Made by a program: the position numbers and the translations under genes. This document shows positions 24,454-32,615 of a DNA stretch of 64,000 nucleotides, piece after piece (the stretch's first letter is position 1; every line of letters starts with the position of its first letter). The notes under the pieces are model-generated. The model made no database searches. It was given only the letters and a program-made list of their open reading frames with translations, and was not told where the DNA came from. Source of the DNA: Kutzneria viridogrisea (GTDB taxonomy: Bacteria > Actinomycetota > Actinomycetes > Mycobacteriales > Pseudonocardiaceae); NCBI GenBank assembly GCA_014138725.1, contig JACJID010000009.1, positions 310,001 through 374,000 on the forward strand, given 5' to 3'.

Positions 24454-25299
24454 TCAGGAGCTGTTCGTCTCCTGGGGGCTCAGCGCGAGCTGGCGGGCCT
24501 GGCAGACGAGTCGGCCGGTGCTGTCCAGGATGGTGGCGTCCTGGTCGAACCACTGGCCGTAGACGGCTCGGCAGTCGACCTGCACGCGCAGCCAGCCGGG
24601 CTCGGGGCGCGAGCGGACCAGGCCGGTCAGCTGCACGGTCGGCGACCAACCCACCCGGCCGAGGTTGAACGTGACCGGCATGGAGATGTCCCCGGCGACC
24701 AGCGCGAAGTACGGGTCGGGCTGTTCGCCGTCACGCGGGCGCACCCACAGGCGCAGGCGCAGCGGATCACCGGTGCGCCGCTCCAGGAAGCCCGCTCCGA
24801 CCGGGTCGACGAGCACCTCGCAGGCGCGGGCGAGCTTGAACACGCCGACCAGGTTGGGCAGCGCGCCGATGTCGATGGCCCCGGGCGGCGGCAGCACGGG
24901 CAGATCGGGCAGGTCGCGCCAGGCGGGCCGCTCCTCGGGCAGGCGGCCGACGGTGACCATGCCCTCCACGCAGGTGCTGCCCCGTTGCTCCAGTGCGACG
25001 CGCACGACGGTCACGGTCCGCCCGGCCTTGCGGACCTCGGTGCGCAGCATCACCGGGCCCACCGAGGGCGGGCGCAGGAACTGGGCGCTGACCGAGAGCG
25101 GCTCCAACTGCCCGGCACCGGAGCCGTCCGCCACGAGCACGGCGGCCTTGGCCAGCAGCGCAAGCAGGAAGCCCCCGTGCGGCTTGGGGCCGACGGTCCA
25201 ATCGGCGGGCAGGTCGGCGATGGCTGTGCCGTCACCGAGCGGGCGCACCGCCGTGGCCGCGGCGAAGGAACGGAGCACCGGCGTCTGTTCGGGGCTCAT
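24454..25299 (-). CDS. Thioesterase (TesB/hotdog-type acyl-CoA thioesterase)
   Basis: 281 residues, a double hotdog fold. N-terminal half: 'DWTVGPKPHGGFLLALLAKAA' with the hotdog helix and 'PLSVSAQFLRPPSVGPVMLRTEVRKAGRTV' (split). C-terminal half: 'GDISMPVTFNLGRVGWSPTVQLT', 'GWLRVQVDCRAVYGQWFDQDATILDSTG' (split). It probably hydrolyses acyl-CoA; the natural chain length is unknown. The ATG at 25299 overlaps the stop of a mini-ORF element (ATGA). That element couples it to the proline dehydrogenase gene upstream. Confidence 0.82.
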   Translation of the reverse strand: MSPEQTPVLRSFAAATAVRPLGDGTAIADLPADWTVGPKPHGGFLLALLAKAAVLVADGSGAGQLEPLSVSAQFLRPPSVGPVMLRTEVRKAGRTVTVVRVALEQRGSTCVEGMVTVGRLPEERPAWRDLPDLPVLPPPGAIDIGALPNLVGVFKLARACEVLVDPVGAGFLERRTGDPLRLRLWVRPRDGEQPDPYFALVAGDISMPVTFNLGRVGWSPTVQLTGLVRSRPEPGWLRVQVDCRAVYGQWFDQDATILDSTGRLVCQARQLALSPQETNSS

Positions 25300-25376
25300 G
25301 CCCGCACCTCGCTAGCGCTCGGCGAGGACATGAGCCCCGGCACCGCGCTGAATGACTCGCTCGCGAGCTCGCTCAT
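25296..25376 (-). repeat. MIRU-like 81-bp mini-ORF element, copy A (26 aa)
   Basis: The element fills the whole gap between proline dehydrogenase and the thioesterase. It reads ATG...TGA for 26 codons, starting MSELASES and ending PSASEVRA. Its ATG overlaps the upstream stop (ATGA) and its TGA overlaps the downstream ATG (ATGA). Copies B (30213-30293) and C (38859-38909) share the (M/V)(S/T)ELA start and SxxSE end, and at DNA level the CCTCGCT and CTCGC(A/G)AGCTCG blocks. Confidence 0.85.
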
Positions 25377-26299
25377 GCCGTACCCACCAGCGAGCGCAGG
25401 AAGAAGGCGGTGTTGGCCGGTCGCTCGGCCAGGCGCCGCATGAGGTAGCCGTACCACTGTTCGCCGTAGGGCACGTAGACGCGCACCGCCTCACCTGAGT
25501 CCGCGAGCCTTCGCTGCTCGTCGGGTCGGATTCCGTAGAGCATCTGGTACTCGTAGCTGCCCGGCTCGCGGTCGTACCAGAGCGCCCGCTCCGAGATCAC
25601 CGACACCAGCCGGGGGTCGTGCGTGGCGAACATCGGGTAGCCGTTGCCGGACAGCAGTGCGTTCGCGCAGCGCACGTAGTTCAGGTCCACCTCGTGCCGG
25701 TCGGCGTAGGCCACGCCCTCTGGCTCGGCGTAGGCGCCCTTGCACAGCCGCACGCGCGAACCGGCCCCGGACAGCGCGACACAGTCGTCCAGCGTCCTGC
25801 GCAGGTACGCCTGGAGCACGGCGCCCACCCAGGGCCAGCTGCGCCGCACCTCGGCGAGCACGCGCAGGGTGGAGTCGGTGGTGGTGTGGTCCTCCATGTC
25901 GAGGGTCACCGTGGTGCCGCACTGCTCGGCGGCGGCGCAGATGCGCGAGGCGTTGTCCAGGGCGAGCCGCTCGTCCAGCGCTTGGCCGACAGCCGAGAGC
26001 TTGACGCTCACCTCGGTGTGCCCGGCCAGCCCCTCGGCGTGCAGCCGGTCCAGCAGCAGCAGGTAGGACTGCACGGTCTGCTCGGCCAGCGCGCGGTCGG
26101 TGGTGTCCTCGCCCAGGTAGTCCAGCGAGACGGACAGGCCGCCGTCCACCAGGGTCCTCGTCACGGTCACCGCCTGGTCGGCGGTCTCCCCGGCGACGAA
26201 CCGGGCGACCACGTCACGGGCCACCGGCGCGGTCGCCACCAGGCGGCGGACGGCGTCGTTGGCCCCTGCGGCCAAGATCAACGTTCGCAGCGGGTGCAC
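25373..26299 (-). CDS. Proline dehydrogenase (monofunctional)
   Basis: 308 residues, the usual size for the FAD-dependent (beta-alpha)8 monofunctional enzyme. It oxidises proline to 1-pyrroline-5-carboxylate, passing electrons to quinone at the membrane. Conserved blocks: 'VSVKLSAVGQALD', 'VTLDMEDHTTTDSTL', 'VLQAYLRRTLDDC', 'VRLCKGAYAEPEGVAY', 'FATHDPRLV', 'YEYQMLYGIRPDEQRRL', and the C-terminal 'VRVYVPYGEQWYGYLMRRLAERP' (split) that closes the active site. The stop is shared with the start of mini-ORF copy A. No delta-1-pyrroline-5-carboxylate dehydrogenase gene is nearby. Confidence 0.93.
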   Translation of the reverse strand: MHPLRTLILAAGANDAVRRLVATAPVARDVVARFVAGETADQAVTVTRTLVDGGLSVSLDYLGEDTTDRALAEQTVQSYLLLLDRLHAEGLAGHTEVSVKLSAVGQALDERLALDNASRICAAAEQCGTTVTLDMEDHTTTDSTLRVLAEVRRSWPWVGAVLQAYLRRTLDDCVALSGAGSRVRLCKGAYAEPEGVAYADRHEVDLNYVRCANALLSGNGYPMFATHDPRLVSVISERALWYDREPGSYEYQMLYGIRPDEQRRLADSGEAVRVYVPYGEQWYGYLMRRLAERPANTAFFLRSLVGTA

Positions 26300-26371
26300 G
26301 GCGTGACTCTACGTCGGCGAGCGCACCGGTGGTGAAAGGTGTTCGCAATCACCAGGCTGTTGTCACAGAGC

Positions 26372-27157
26372 TCAGTCCTGTCCGAGGTTCAACCGTGCGA
26401 ACAGCAGTGCCTCGGCCAGTTCGGCGGCACGTGCGGTGGCGCTGCGTGCTTTGCGGGTGTTGACCTCCAGCACGACCTGTCCCTCGAACCCGCTGGTGGC
26501 CAGCTTCTCGCACAGCGCGGCACAGGGCTGCACCCCGCGACCGGGCACGAGGTGCTCGTCCCGAGGCGCGCCGCTGCCGTCGGCGAGGTGCACGTGGACC
26601 AGGCCGGAGCCCATACGTTCGGCCATGGCCAGCGGATCGGACTGCGCGGCGGCCGTGTGCGACAGGTCCAGGGTGTAGTGCCGGTGGCCGACCTCGGTCG
26701 GGTCCACCGAGGGCCGGAACGCCGAGACCTCGGCACCCAGCGGGCGCACCGGGAACATGTTCTCCACGGCGATGGCCACCGAGGTGGACTCCTCCAGCTC
26801 GGCGATCAGGTCGCTGAAGCGCTCGGCGTAGCGGCGCTGCCAGCGGAACGGCGGGTGCACGACCACCGTGGGCGCGTCGAGCACCTGAGCCGCGATGACC
26901 GCGCGGCGCAGCCGGACCTCCGGGTCGGGGGACCAGACCCGCTGGCTGATCAGCAGGCACGGGGCGTGCACCGCCAGCACCGGCACCGCGTGCCGGTCGG
27001 CCAACTCCAGCAGCGCGTCCATGTCCTGGCTGACCGGGTCGGCCCAGACCATCACCTCGACCCCGTCGTAGCCCAGCTCACCGGCCAGCTCGAAGGCGGC
27101 CGCCGCGGGCTGCGGCCAGACCGAGGCGGTCGACAGGCCGACCGGGATCCTGCCCAA
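26372..27157 (-). CDS. Sugar phosphate isomerase/epimerase (xylose-isomerase-like TIM barrel)
   Basis: About 261 residues. An AP-endonuclease-2/xylose-isomerase TIM barrel: '[22 protein letters not shown]', '[10 protein letters not shown]', '[10 protein letters not shown]' (metal-binding His), '[10 protein letters not shown]', 'IAVENMFPV' (metal-binding Glu), '[11 protein letters not shown]' (Asp/His), '[22 protein letters not shown]' and 'VVLEVNT' (Glu). All metal-binding positions are retained. The substrate is unknown. The start is uncertain: TTG at 27157 is the best fit to homology, nine bases after the upstream stop. It corresponds to Rv0498 in the mycobacterial order. Confidence 0.8.
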   Translation of the reverse strand: MGRIPVGLSTASVWPQPAAAAFELAGELGYDGVEVMVWADPVSQDMDALLELADRHAVPVLAVHAPCLLISQRVWSPDPEVRLRRAVIAAQVLDAPTVVVHPPFRWQRRYAERFSDLIAELEESTSVAIAVENMFPVRPLGAEVSAFRPSVDPTEVGHRHYTLDLSHTAAAQSDPLAMAERMGSGLVHVHLADGSGAPRDEHLVPGRGVQPCAALCEKLATSGFEGQVVLEVNTRKARSATARAAELAEALLFARLNLGQD

Positions 27158-27165
27158 GGCGAGCT

Positions 27166-28470
27166 CTAGTGCCCGACGAGCAGCAGCACGGCGGGTGAGA
27201 CCGTCACGATCAGCCCGACCAGCACGGCGAGCACCATGGTCTGCAGGTCGTCCGCCTTGCGGATCTTGCGGACCACGATGACCAGCCCGATGATCACCGC
27301 GACCGCGGCGGCCAGCGCGGCGGCGGGCAGCGCGTTCCACAGCAGCTGGAAGCCCAGCCACAGCGCGGCGCCGCCGACCAGGCCGACCCCGAGCTGCACG
27401 GCCATCATCAGCCACTCGCGGCCGGGCGAGGCAGCGGGGGCCTCCTCCGCGGACTCCTCGTCGGTCTCCAGCGGGGCGTCCACCCCGGCCGGAGCCGCGT
27501 CGGGCGCCACCGAGTAACCCGCGAAGGCGTCGCCCTCGGCGTACTCGTAGTCCTCTTCGTACTCCTCGTACTCGCCGTCCACGTACGGGCCGGGGTGCGC
27601 CTGCGTGCTCTCCTGCGGAGTGACCTCGGCCGAGTCGTACTCGTCCTCGTCGAGCAGCGGACCGAGGTGGGCCTGGGTGTGCTCCCCGGTGTCCACCAGC
27701 GGACCCGGGTGCGCCTGCGTGCTCTCCGCGACCGCCTCGGGCCGCCGGGGCTGCGGGCGCCCAGGGGCCTGCGGCGGCTCCTCGGTGATCCGGGGCAGCT
27801 GCTCGGTCGCCGACTCGGGCGGGGCACCGGCCAGCCGCGCGGACAGCCCACCGGCCTCCGGCGGCACCGGGCGGTGCTGGGTCGTGTCACCGACGTTGTC
27901 CACGCCACCGGGCCCGACCGGCCGGAAGTAGCCGGTGGGCTGGGGTGCGGGCGGCTGGCCCTGCGGGGCGCCCGGCGGCGGTCCCTGCGGGGGTCTCGGT
28001 CCCAGGTCCGAACGCGACAGGTTGGTCCGCGAGGACTCGATACGCGGCGGCGGGGTGCGGCCGGGCGCGGGCCTGCCCGGGCGGTTGGGCAGCGGCTGCG
28101 CGCCGGAGGGCTGCTGCGCGGGCGCGCCAGGTGGCGGCGCCACCGGCGGCGGGGCCTGCGGCGGCCGGATCGGCTGCTGCACCGCGGCCTGCGGCGGCTG
28201 CGGGGTCTGGGGCGGCGCGGGCGCCTGCTGGGGGCGCACCGGCGGACCGCTGACGCTGGTCTCCTCGGCCGGGTCGTCCCTGATCGGCAGCATGCGCCCG
28301 CTGTCGGACAGCACCCGGTCGATGATCGTCTGGGGTGCTGTCTCGCTCGGCTCGTCGGCCCTGCGCCTGCGCCTGCGCGCGGGTGCGGCCTCCTCGGCTT
28401 TGCCGCCGTACTGCGCGAGCAACTCCGCGACCGTGCGCTGGGTGTGCTCCGAACCGCTTTCTCGACTCAT
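27166..28470 (-). CDS. Proline-rich membrane protein with TQAH repeats (Rv0497-like)
   Basis: 434 residues. N-terminus '[25 protein letters not shown]' (split) is the conserved cytoplasmic motif of this actinobacterial family. Then ~200 residues of Pro/Gln/Ala/Gly-rich sequence follow, then an acidic region with three copies of a 'TQAHxGPxxD' motif (near residues 245-305). Three membrane helices at the end contain '[20 protein letters not shown]', '[17 protein letters not shown]' and '[20 protein letters not shown]'. ATG at 28470 overlaps the ppx stop (ATGA). The function is unknown. A role at the cell envelope is inferred only from its topology and conserved linkage to ppx and senX3-regX3. 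Confidence 0.75.
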   Translation of the reverse strand: MSRESGSEHTQRTVAELLAQYGGKAEEAAPARRRRRRADEPSETAPQTIIDRVLSDSGRMLPIRDDPAEETSVSGPPVRPQQAPAPPQTPQPPQAAVQQPIRPPQAPPPVAPPPGAPAQQPSGAQPLPNRPGRPAPGRTPPPRIESSRTNLSRSDLGPRPPQGPPPGAPQGQPPAPQPTGYFRPVGPGGVDNVGDTTQHRPVPPEAGGLSARLAGAPPESATEQLPRITEEPPQAPGRPQPRRPEAVAESTQAHPGPLVDTGEHTQAHLGPLLDEDEYDSAEVTPQESTQAHPGPYVDGEYEEYEEDYEYAEGDAFAGYSVAPDAAPAGVDAPLETDEESAEEAPAASPGREWLMMAVQLGVGLVGGAALWLGFQLLWNALPAAALAAAVAVIIGLVIVVRKIRKADDLQTMVLAVLVGLIVTVSPAVLLLVGH

Positions 28471-29462
28471 TGATTCCACCGTGCCCCGAACTGGGCCGTC
28501 CGTCCAGTGCCACCGGCACCGTCCGAGCCGTCCGAGCGGTCCAACCGTCGAAGGATGACACCTTCGCGCAGTGCCCAGGGGCAGATTTCCAGTTCCGACA
28601 GTGACAGCGCTCGCATGGTGGCCTCAGCCACGAGCGCACCGGCGACCAGCTGGTGGGCCCGGCTGGAGCTGACCCCCTCCAACTCGGCGAGGTCGGAGGC
28701 CGACATCCGGGAGATGAAGGCGATCAGCTGTCGCAGCCCGGACACGGTCAGCACCCGGCGGGCGCGCGGTCCCTCCGAGGAGGGCGCCGCGCCGGTCAGC
28801 CTGGCCAGCGTCCGGAAGGTCTTGGAGGTGGCGACCACCAGGTCCGGGTCGCCGATCCGGCGGACCCGCTTGGCCACCGGGGCGATCTGCTCGTCCAGCC
28901 ACTCCACCGTGTCCCGCAGCTCGTGCCTGCTCGGCGGGTCGTGCTTGAACCGCGTTCTGGTGACCCGGCCCGCGCCCAGCGGGATGGAGCAGGCCAGGTC
29001 GGGGTTCTCGTCCCGGCCCACGGCCAGCTCCAGCGAGCCGCCGCCGATGTCGAGCACCAGCAGCCTGCCCGCCGACCAGCCGTACCACCGGCGGGTGGCG
29101 AGGAAGGTGTAGCGGGCCTCGTCCTCGCCGGAGAGCACCTGGAGGTCCACCCCGGTCTCCGCGCGGACCCGGTCCAGCACGGCCGCGCTGTTGCCCGCCT
29201 CGCGCACCGCCGAGGTGGCGAAGGCCATCAGGTCCTCGCAGCCGAACTGCAGGGCCGAGGCCTTGCCGTCGGCGACCGCCCTGACCAGCGCGTCCGAGCC
29301 CGCCTTGGAGAGCAGGCCGTTGTGCGTGATCTGCTCGGCCAGGCGCAACATCGTCTTCTCGGAGCTCATCGGCGTTGGATGGGCACCACGATGCGCGTCC
29401 ACGACCAGCAGGTGGACCGTGTTCGAACCGACGTCAAGCACCCCTAGGCGCACGTCGAGCAC
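28467..29462 (-). CDS. Exopolyphosphatase/guanosine pentaphosphatase (Ppx/GppA)
   Basis: About 331 residues, matching the short two-domain Ppx of Actinobacteria. The ASKHA fold is clear: 'LGVLDVGSNTVHLLVVDA' (phosphate 1), 'MAFATSAVREAGNSA', 'GEDEARYTFLATRR' with the catalytic Glu, 'LLVLDIGGGSLELAVGRD' (phosphate 2) and 'GAGRVTRTRF'. It removes terminal phosphate from polyphosphate or pppGpp. The start is GTG at 29462, or GTG nine bases later. It lies downstream of the phosphate two-component system and is coupled to the Pro-rich membrane protein. Confidence 0.9.
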   Translation of the reverse strand: MLDVRLGVLDVGSNTVHLLVVDAHRGAHPTPMSSEKTMLRLAEQITHNGLLSKAGSDALVRAVADGKASALQFGCEDLMAFATSAVREAGNSAAVLDRVRAETGVDLQVLSGEDEARYTFLATRRWYGWSAGRLLVLDIGGGSLELAVGRDENPDLACSIPLGAGRVTRTRFKHDPPSRHELRDTVEWLDEQIAPVAKRVRRIGDPDLVVATSKTFRTLARLTGAAPSSEGPRARRVLTVSGLRQLIAFISRMSASDLAELEGVSSSRAHQLVAGALVAEATMRALSLSELEICPWALREGVILRRLDRSDGSDGAGGTGRTAQFGARWNQ

Positions 29463-29492
29463 CGTACCTGGCTGGCGTGACGATCCCGTAAT

Positions 29493-29525
29493 CCCCCATC
29501 CGGTGACACGGCACACGGATGGGGG
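29493..29525 (-). terminator. Terminator after regX3
   Basis: CCCCCATCCG and CGGATGGGGG form a perfect 10-bp stem with a 13-nt loop, 11 bases after the regX3 stop on the leftward strand. There is no T-tract. It separates regX3 from ppx. Confidence 0.7.
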
Positions 29526-29535
29526 GACCCCACGG

Positions 29536-30216
29536 TCAGGACTCGAACTTGTAGCCGAGGCCACGCACCGTGACCAGATGCTGCGGGGCGGACGGGTCCG
29601 GCTCGATCTTGGAGCGCAGCCGCTTGACGTGCACGTCCAGCGTCTTGGTGTCGCCCACGTAGTCCGCGCCCCACACCCGGTCGATCAGCTGGCCGCGGGT
29701 GAGCACCCGGCCCACGTTGCGCAACAGGTACTCCAGCAGGTCGAACTCCTTGAGCGGCAGCGAGACCTCGCCGCCGTCCACGGTGACCACGTGCCGCTCC
29801 ACGTCCATCCGCACCGGGCCCGCCTCCAGGACCTGGGGCAGCAGCTCCTCGGACTCGCCGCCGCGCCGCAGCACGGCCCGGATCCGGGCGATCAGCTCGC
29901 GGGCCGAGTACGGCTTGGTCACGTAGTCGTCGGCACCCAGCTCCAGGCCGACCACCTTGTCGATCTCGCTGTCCCGCGCCGTCACCATGATCACCGGCAC
30001 GGCGGAGCGCTGCCGCAGCGCCTTGCACACGTCGGTCCCGCTCATGCCGGGCAGCATCAGGTCGAGCAGCACGATGTCGGCCCCGTTGCGGTCGAACTCC
30101 TCCAGCGCCTCCTGGCCGGTGATGGCCACGGCCGCGGTGAAGCCCTCCTTGCGCAGCAGGAACGCGAGCGGGTCGGCGAAGGACTCCTCGTCCTCGACGA
30201 TGAGCACCCTGGTCAC
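29536..30216 (-). CDS. regX3: OmpR-family response regulator RegX3
   Basis: 226 residues. The receiver domain runs ~1-120 with phospho-acceptor Asp52 in 'DIVLLDLMLPGMSG', acidic pocket 'VEDEE' (residues 8-12) and Lys in 'DYVTKPYSARELIARI'. A winged-helix output domain runs ~130-226 with 'LPLKEFDLLEYLLRNVGRVLTRGQLIDRVWG' (split) and 'VHVKRLRSKIEPDP'. In mycobacteria and corynebacteria it activates phosphate-starvation genes. The GTG start at 30216 overlaps the stop of mini-ORF copy B, which bridges it to senX3. Confidence 0.95.
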   Translation of the reverse strand: MTRVLIVEDEESFADPLAFLLRKEGFTAAVAITGQEALEEFDRNGADIVLLDLMLPGMSGTDVCKALRQRSAVPVIMVTARDSEIDKVVGLELGADDYVTKPYSARELIARIRAVLRRGGESEELLPQVLEAGPVRMDVERHVVTVDGGEVSLPLKEFDLLEYLLRNVGRVLTRGQLIDRVWGADYVGDTKTLDVHVKRLRSKIEPDPSAPQHLVTVRGLGYKFES

Positions 30217-30293
30217 AGACCCTCCTCGCTAACGCTCGTCGAGTCCGCGACCAGCGTCTCTGCGCCCAATGGTGCCCTCGCAAGCTCGGTCAC
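30213..30293 (-). repeat. MIRU-like 81-bp mini-ORF element, copy B, between senX3 and regX3
   Basis: The element exactly spans senX3 to regX3 and encodes 26 codons from GTG to TGA, beginning VTELARAP and ending STSVSEEGL. The GTG overlaps the senX3 stop (GTGA) and the TGA overlaps the regX3 GTG (GTGA). It is the same length as copy A and related in both sequence and position. MIRUs were originally described in this same intergenic position in mycobacteria. Confidence 0.85.
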
Positions 30294-31546
30294 AGCTTTC
30301 CTCCATGATCGGGACTACCGACACCGTTGCCGGTGTCCACACCGTCCGCTCCGGTCGGGACGAGTGTGGTGTCTCGGTCAGCCGCGTCCTGTTCGGCGCG
30401 TGGCTGCTCCTCGTCACCGGCCGACGACGCCGAGGCGCCGTGTGCCGGGATGCGCAGGGTGAAGGTGGAGCCGGTGCCAGGACGGCTCCACAGGCGGACC
30501 TCGCCACCGTGGTTGGCGGCCACGTGCTTGACGATGGCCAGGCCAAGGCCGGTGCCGCCGGTCGCGCGCGAACGCGCCGGATCGGCCCGGTAGAAGCGTT
30601 CGAACACGCGGTGCTGCTGGTCCAGCACGATGCCGATGCCCCGGTCGGTGACCGCGATCTCCACGAAGTCCCCGTCCCTGCGGCGGCTGACCGAGACCGG
30701 GCTGTCCGGCGGCGAGTAGGCCAGCGCGTTGTCCAGCAGGTTGCTCAGCGCGGTGACCAGCAGCGTGCGGTCCCCGTCCACGACCAGCTCGCTCGGCCCG
30801 TCGGTGTCGATGTCGATGCCCGCGGACTCGGCGGCCAGCCTGCTGCGGCCCAGGGCCTCGCGGACCACCTCGTCCACCGACACCGGGGTCATCTCCGGCA
30901 ACTGCTCGGCGCCCTGTAGCCGGGACAGCGCGATCAGCTCGGTCACCAGCCTGCCCAGCCGGGTCGCCTCGTGCAGGATCTTGCTGCTGAACCGGCGTAC
31001 CTCGACCTGGTCGTCGGCGGCGTCGAGCACCGCCTCGGCAAGCAGCGCCAGCGCACCGACCGGGGTCTTCAGCTCGTGGCTGACGTTGGCGACGAAGTCA
31101 CGGCGGATGGCCTCCAGCCGCACGGCGTCGGACTCGTCGGAGGCGTCGACCACGGTGAAGCCGTCACCGAGCGGGCGCACCTCGCCGCGCACGGCCTCGG
31201 GTTGCCTGCCCACGCGGGACTGCAGCGGGGACAGGTCCACCTCCATCACCTCGCCGGACTGGCTGACCAGCTCCGCGGCCTTGCGTGCGCGGTCGTCGAC
31301 CTGGCTCCCCTTGACCACGCCCAGCGCCGCGGCCCTGGGGTTGTGCAGGACCACGTCGCCGAAGCTGTTGAGCACCACGACGCCGTTGTGCGAGGAGTGC
31401 ACGACGCGCTGGACGAGGTCGGAGACGGTCAACACCGCTGGTTTGCCTGCCGTTCTCCGTGCCGCCGATCGGGCGATCAAGGAACCAGCCAAGGCGCCGA
31501 TCAGCAGCAGGCCGATCGACAGGGCGATGTAGCCCAATGCGGTCAC
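30290..31546 (-). CDS. senX3: Sensor histidine kinase SenX3
   Basis: 418 residues. One or two N-terminal membrane helices ('GYIALSIGLLLIGALAGSLIA'; no sizeable extracytoplasmic domain), then a PAS-like domain ('SSHNGVVVLNSFGDVVLHNPRAAAL', split). The dimerisation box is 'FVANVSHELKTPVGAL' with phospho-acceptor His157. The ATPase domain carries N box 'LLDNALAYSP', G1 'DRGIGI', F 'FERFYRAD' and G2 'GGTGLGLAIVKH'. The acidic C-terminal tail of ~50 residues is disordered. It phosphorylates RegX3 and likely responds to phosphate supply. A PHO-box-like triple repeat lies ~85 bases upstream. Confidence 0.94.
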   Translation of the reverse strand: MTALGYIALSIGLLLIGALAGSLIARSAARRTAGKPAVLTVSDLVQRVVHSSHNGVVVLNSFGDVVLHNPRAAALGVVKGSQVDDRARKAAELVSQSGEVMEVDLSPLQSRVGRQPEAVRGEVRPLGDGFTVVDASDESDAVRLEAIRRDFVANVSHELKTPVGALALLAEAVLDAADDQVEVRRFSSKILHEATRLGRLVTELIALSRLQGAEQLPEMTPVSVDEVVREALGRSRLAAESAGIDIDTDGPSELVVDGDRTLLVTALSNLLDNALAYSPPDSPVSVSRRRDGDFVEIAVTDRGIGIVLDQQHRVFERFYRADPARSRATGGTGLGLAIVKHVAANHGGEVRLWSRPGTGSTFTLRIPAHGASASSAGDEEQPRAEQDAADRDTTLVPTGADGVDTGNGVGSPDHGGKL

Positions 31547-31630
31547 GTTCGCATCGTAAGCAGGTCAGGGGCCTACCGGCCTAGCCCACAGGCGCCAACC
31601 GTGACACCGACTACACCTGCGGACGGCATT

Positions 31631-31663
31631 GTTCTACCTCCGGTCAGCCCGTGTTCACCCACT
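31631..31663. promoter_or_regulatory. PHO-box-like triple 11-bp repeat upstream of senX3
   Basis: Three adjacent 11-bp units read GTTCTACCTCC, GGTCAGCCCGT and GTTCACCCACT. The Streptomyces PhoP box uses direct 11-bp repeats of GTTCACC-N4; here the third unit is perfect over GTTCACC and the other two have two mismatches each. The position between aldo-keto reductase stop and senX3 start suggests binding by RegX3 for autoregulation. The repeats face away from senX3. Confidence 0.45.
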
Positions 31664-31678
31664 CGTGTCCTAAGCCGC

Positions 31679-32551
31679 TCACCCGAGAGCGTCCAGCTCA
31701 GCCACGTCCTGTTCGGACAGTCGCAACGAAGCGGCCGCCACGTTGTCCGACAGGTGCGTGAGCGAGGAGGTGCCGGGGATCGCCAGCAGATTGGGTGAAC
31801 GCTGGAGCAGCCAGGCCAGCGCGATCTGCGGCACCGTGGCGCCGTGCCGCTCGGCGACGGCCCCGATGCGCTCGTCGGTGATCAGCTGGAAGCCACCGAG
31901 CGGGAAGAACGGCACGTAGGCGATGCCCTGCTCAGCGCACTGGCGGACCAGCTGCTCGTCGGAGCGCTGGACGATGTTGTAGTAGTTCTGCACGCACACG
32001 ACCGGGGCGATGGTCTGCGCCTGCGCGACCTGCGCCGGGGTGACATTGCTGACGCCCAGGTGCCGGATCAGCCCCTGCTCGCGTAGCTGCGCCAGCACCG
32101 TGAACGGCTCCTCCAGCGAACGCTCCTCCGGACCGTGCACCCCGGGCATACGCAGGTTGACCGCGTCGATCTGGTCCACGCCCAGCCTGCGCAGGTTGTC
32201 GTGCACCGCCTCGCGCAGCTCCTCCGTGCCCAGCGCCTCCGGCCAGCCGCCCTCCGGGGTGCGGCGCGCGCCGACCTTGGTGACCAGCACCAGGTCCTCG
32301 CCGTAGGGGTGCAGTGCCTCGCGCAGGATCTCGTTGGCCACGTGCGGGCCGTAGAAGTCGCTGGTGTCGATGTGGTTGACACCCAGCTCCACGGCCCTGC
32401 GCAGGACCTGGACCGCCTGCTCGCGGTCGGCGGGCGGGCCCATCACGCCGGGACCGGTCAGCTGCATCGTGCCGTAACCGAGGCGGGCGACCGGTCGGTC
32501 CCCGCCGAACTCCCAGTGACCCGCCTTGGCCGCGGTGATCTGCATCGTCAT
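31679..32551 (-). CDS. Aldo/keto reductase
   Basis: 290 residues, an NADPH-dependent TIM-barrel oxidoreductase. Catalytic tetrad: Asp and Tyr in 'VNHIDTSDFYGPHVANEIL', Lys in 'DLVLVTKVGARR', and an Asn/Met sequence 'AVNLRMPGVHG' where the family often has His. 'HLGVSNVTPAQVAQAQ' and 'IAYVPFFPLGG' are standard, and the C-terminal cofactor motif is 'LLAIPGTSSLTHLSDN'. The substrate is unknown. ATG at 32551. It follows gpmA after a strong terminator. Confidence 0.88.
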   Translation of the reverse strand: MTMQITAAKAGHWEFGGDRPVARLGYGTMQLTGPGVMGPPADREQAVQVLRRAVELGVNHIDTSDFYGPHVANEILREALHPYGEDLVLVTKVGARRTPEGGWPEALGTEELREAVHDNLRRLGVDQIDAVNLRMPGVHGPEERSLEEPFTVLAQLREQGLIRHLGVSNVTPAQVAQAQTIAPVVCVQNYYNIVQRSDEQLVRQCAEQGIAYVPFFPLGGFQLITDERIGAVAERHGATVPQIALAWLLQRSPNLLAIPGTSSLTHLSDNVAAASLRLSEQDVAELDALG

Positions 32552-32571
32552 GGCCACAGCCTGACGCATGA

Positions 32572-32602
32572 AGCCCCCGCGAGCAGCACGCTCGCGGGGG
32601 CT
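32572..32602 (-). terminator. Terminator of gpmA
   Basis: A perfect 13-bp stem (AGCCCCCGCGAGC with GCTCGCGGGGGCT) and 5-nt loop, 13 bases after the gpmA stop on the leftward strand. It is among the strongest hairpins in the window; no T-tract follows. Confidence 0.8.
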
Positions 32603-32615
32603 GTCGCAGAACTGG

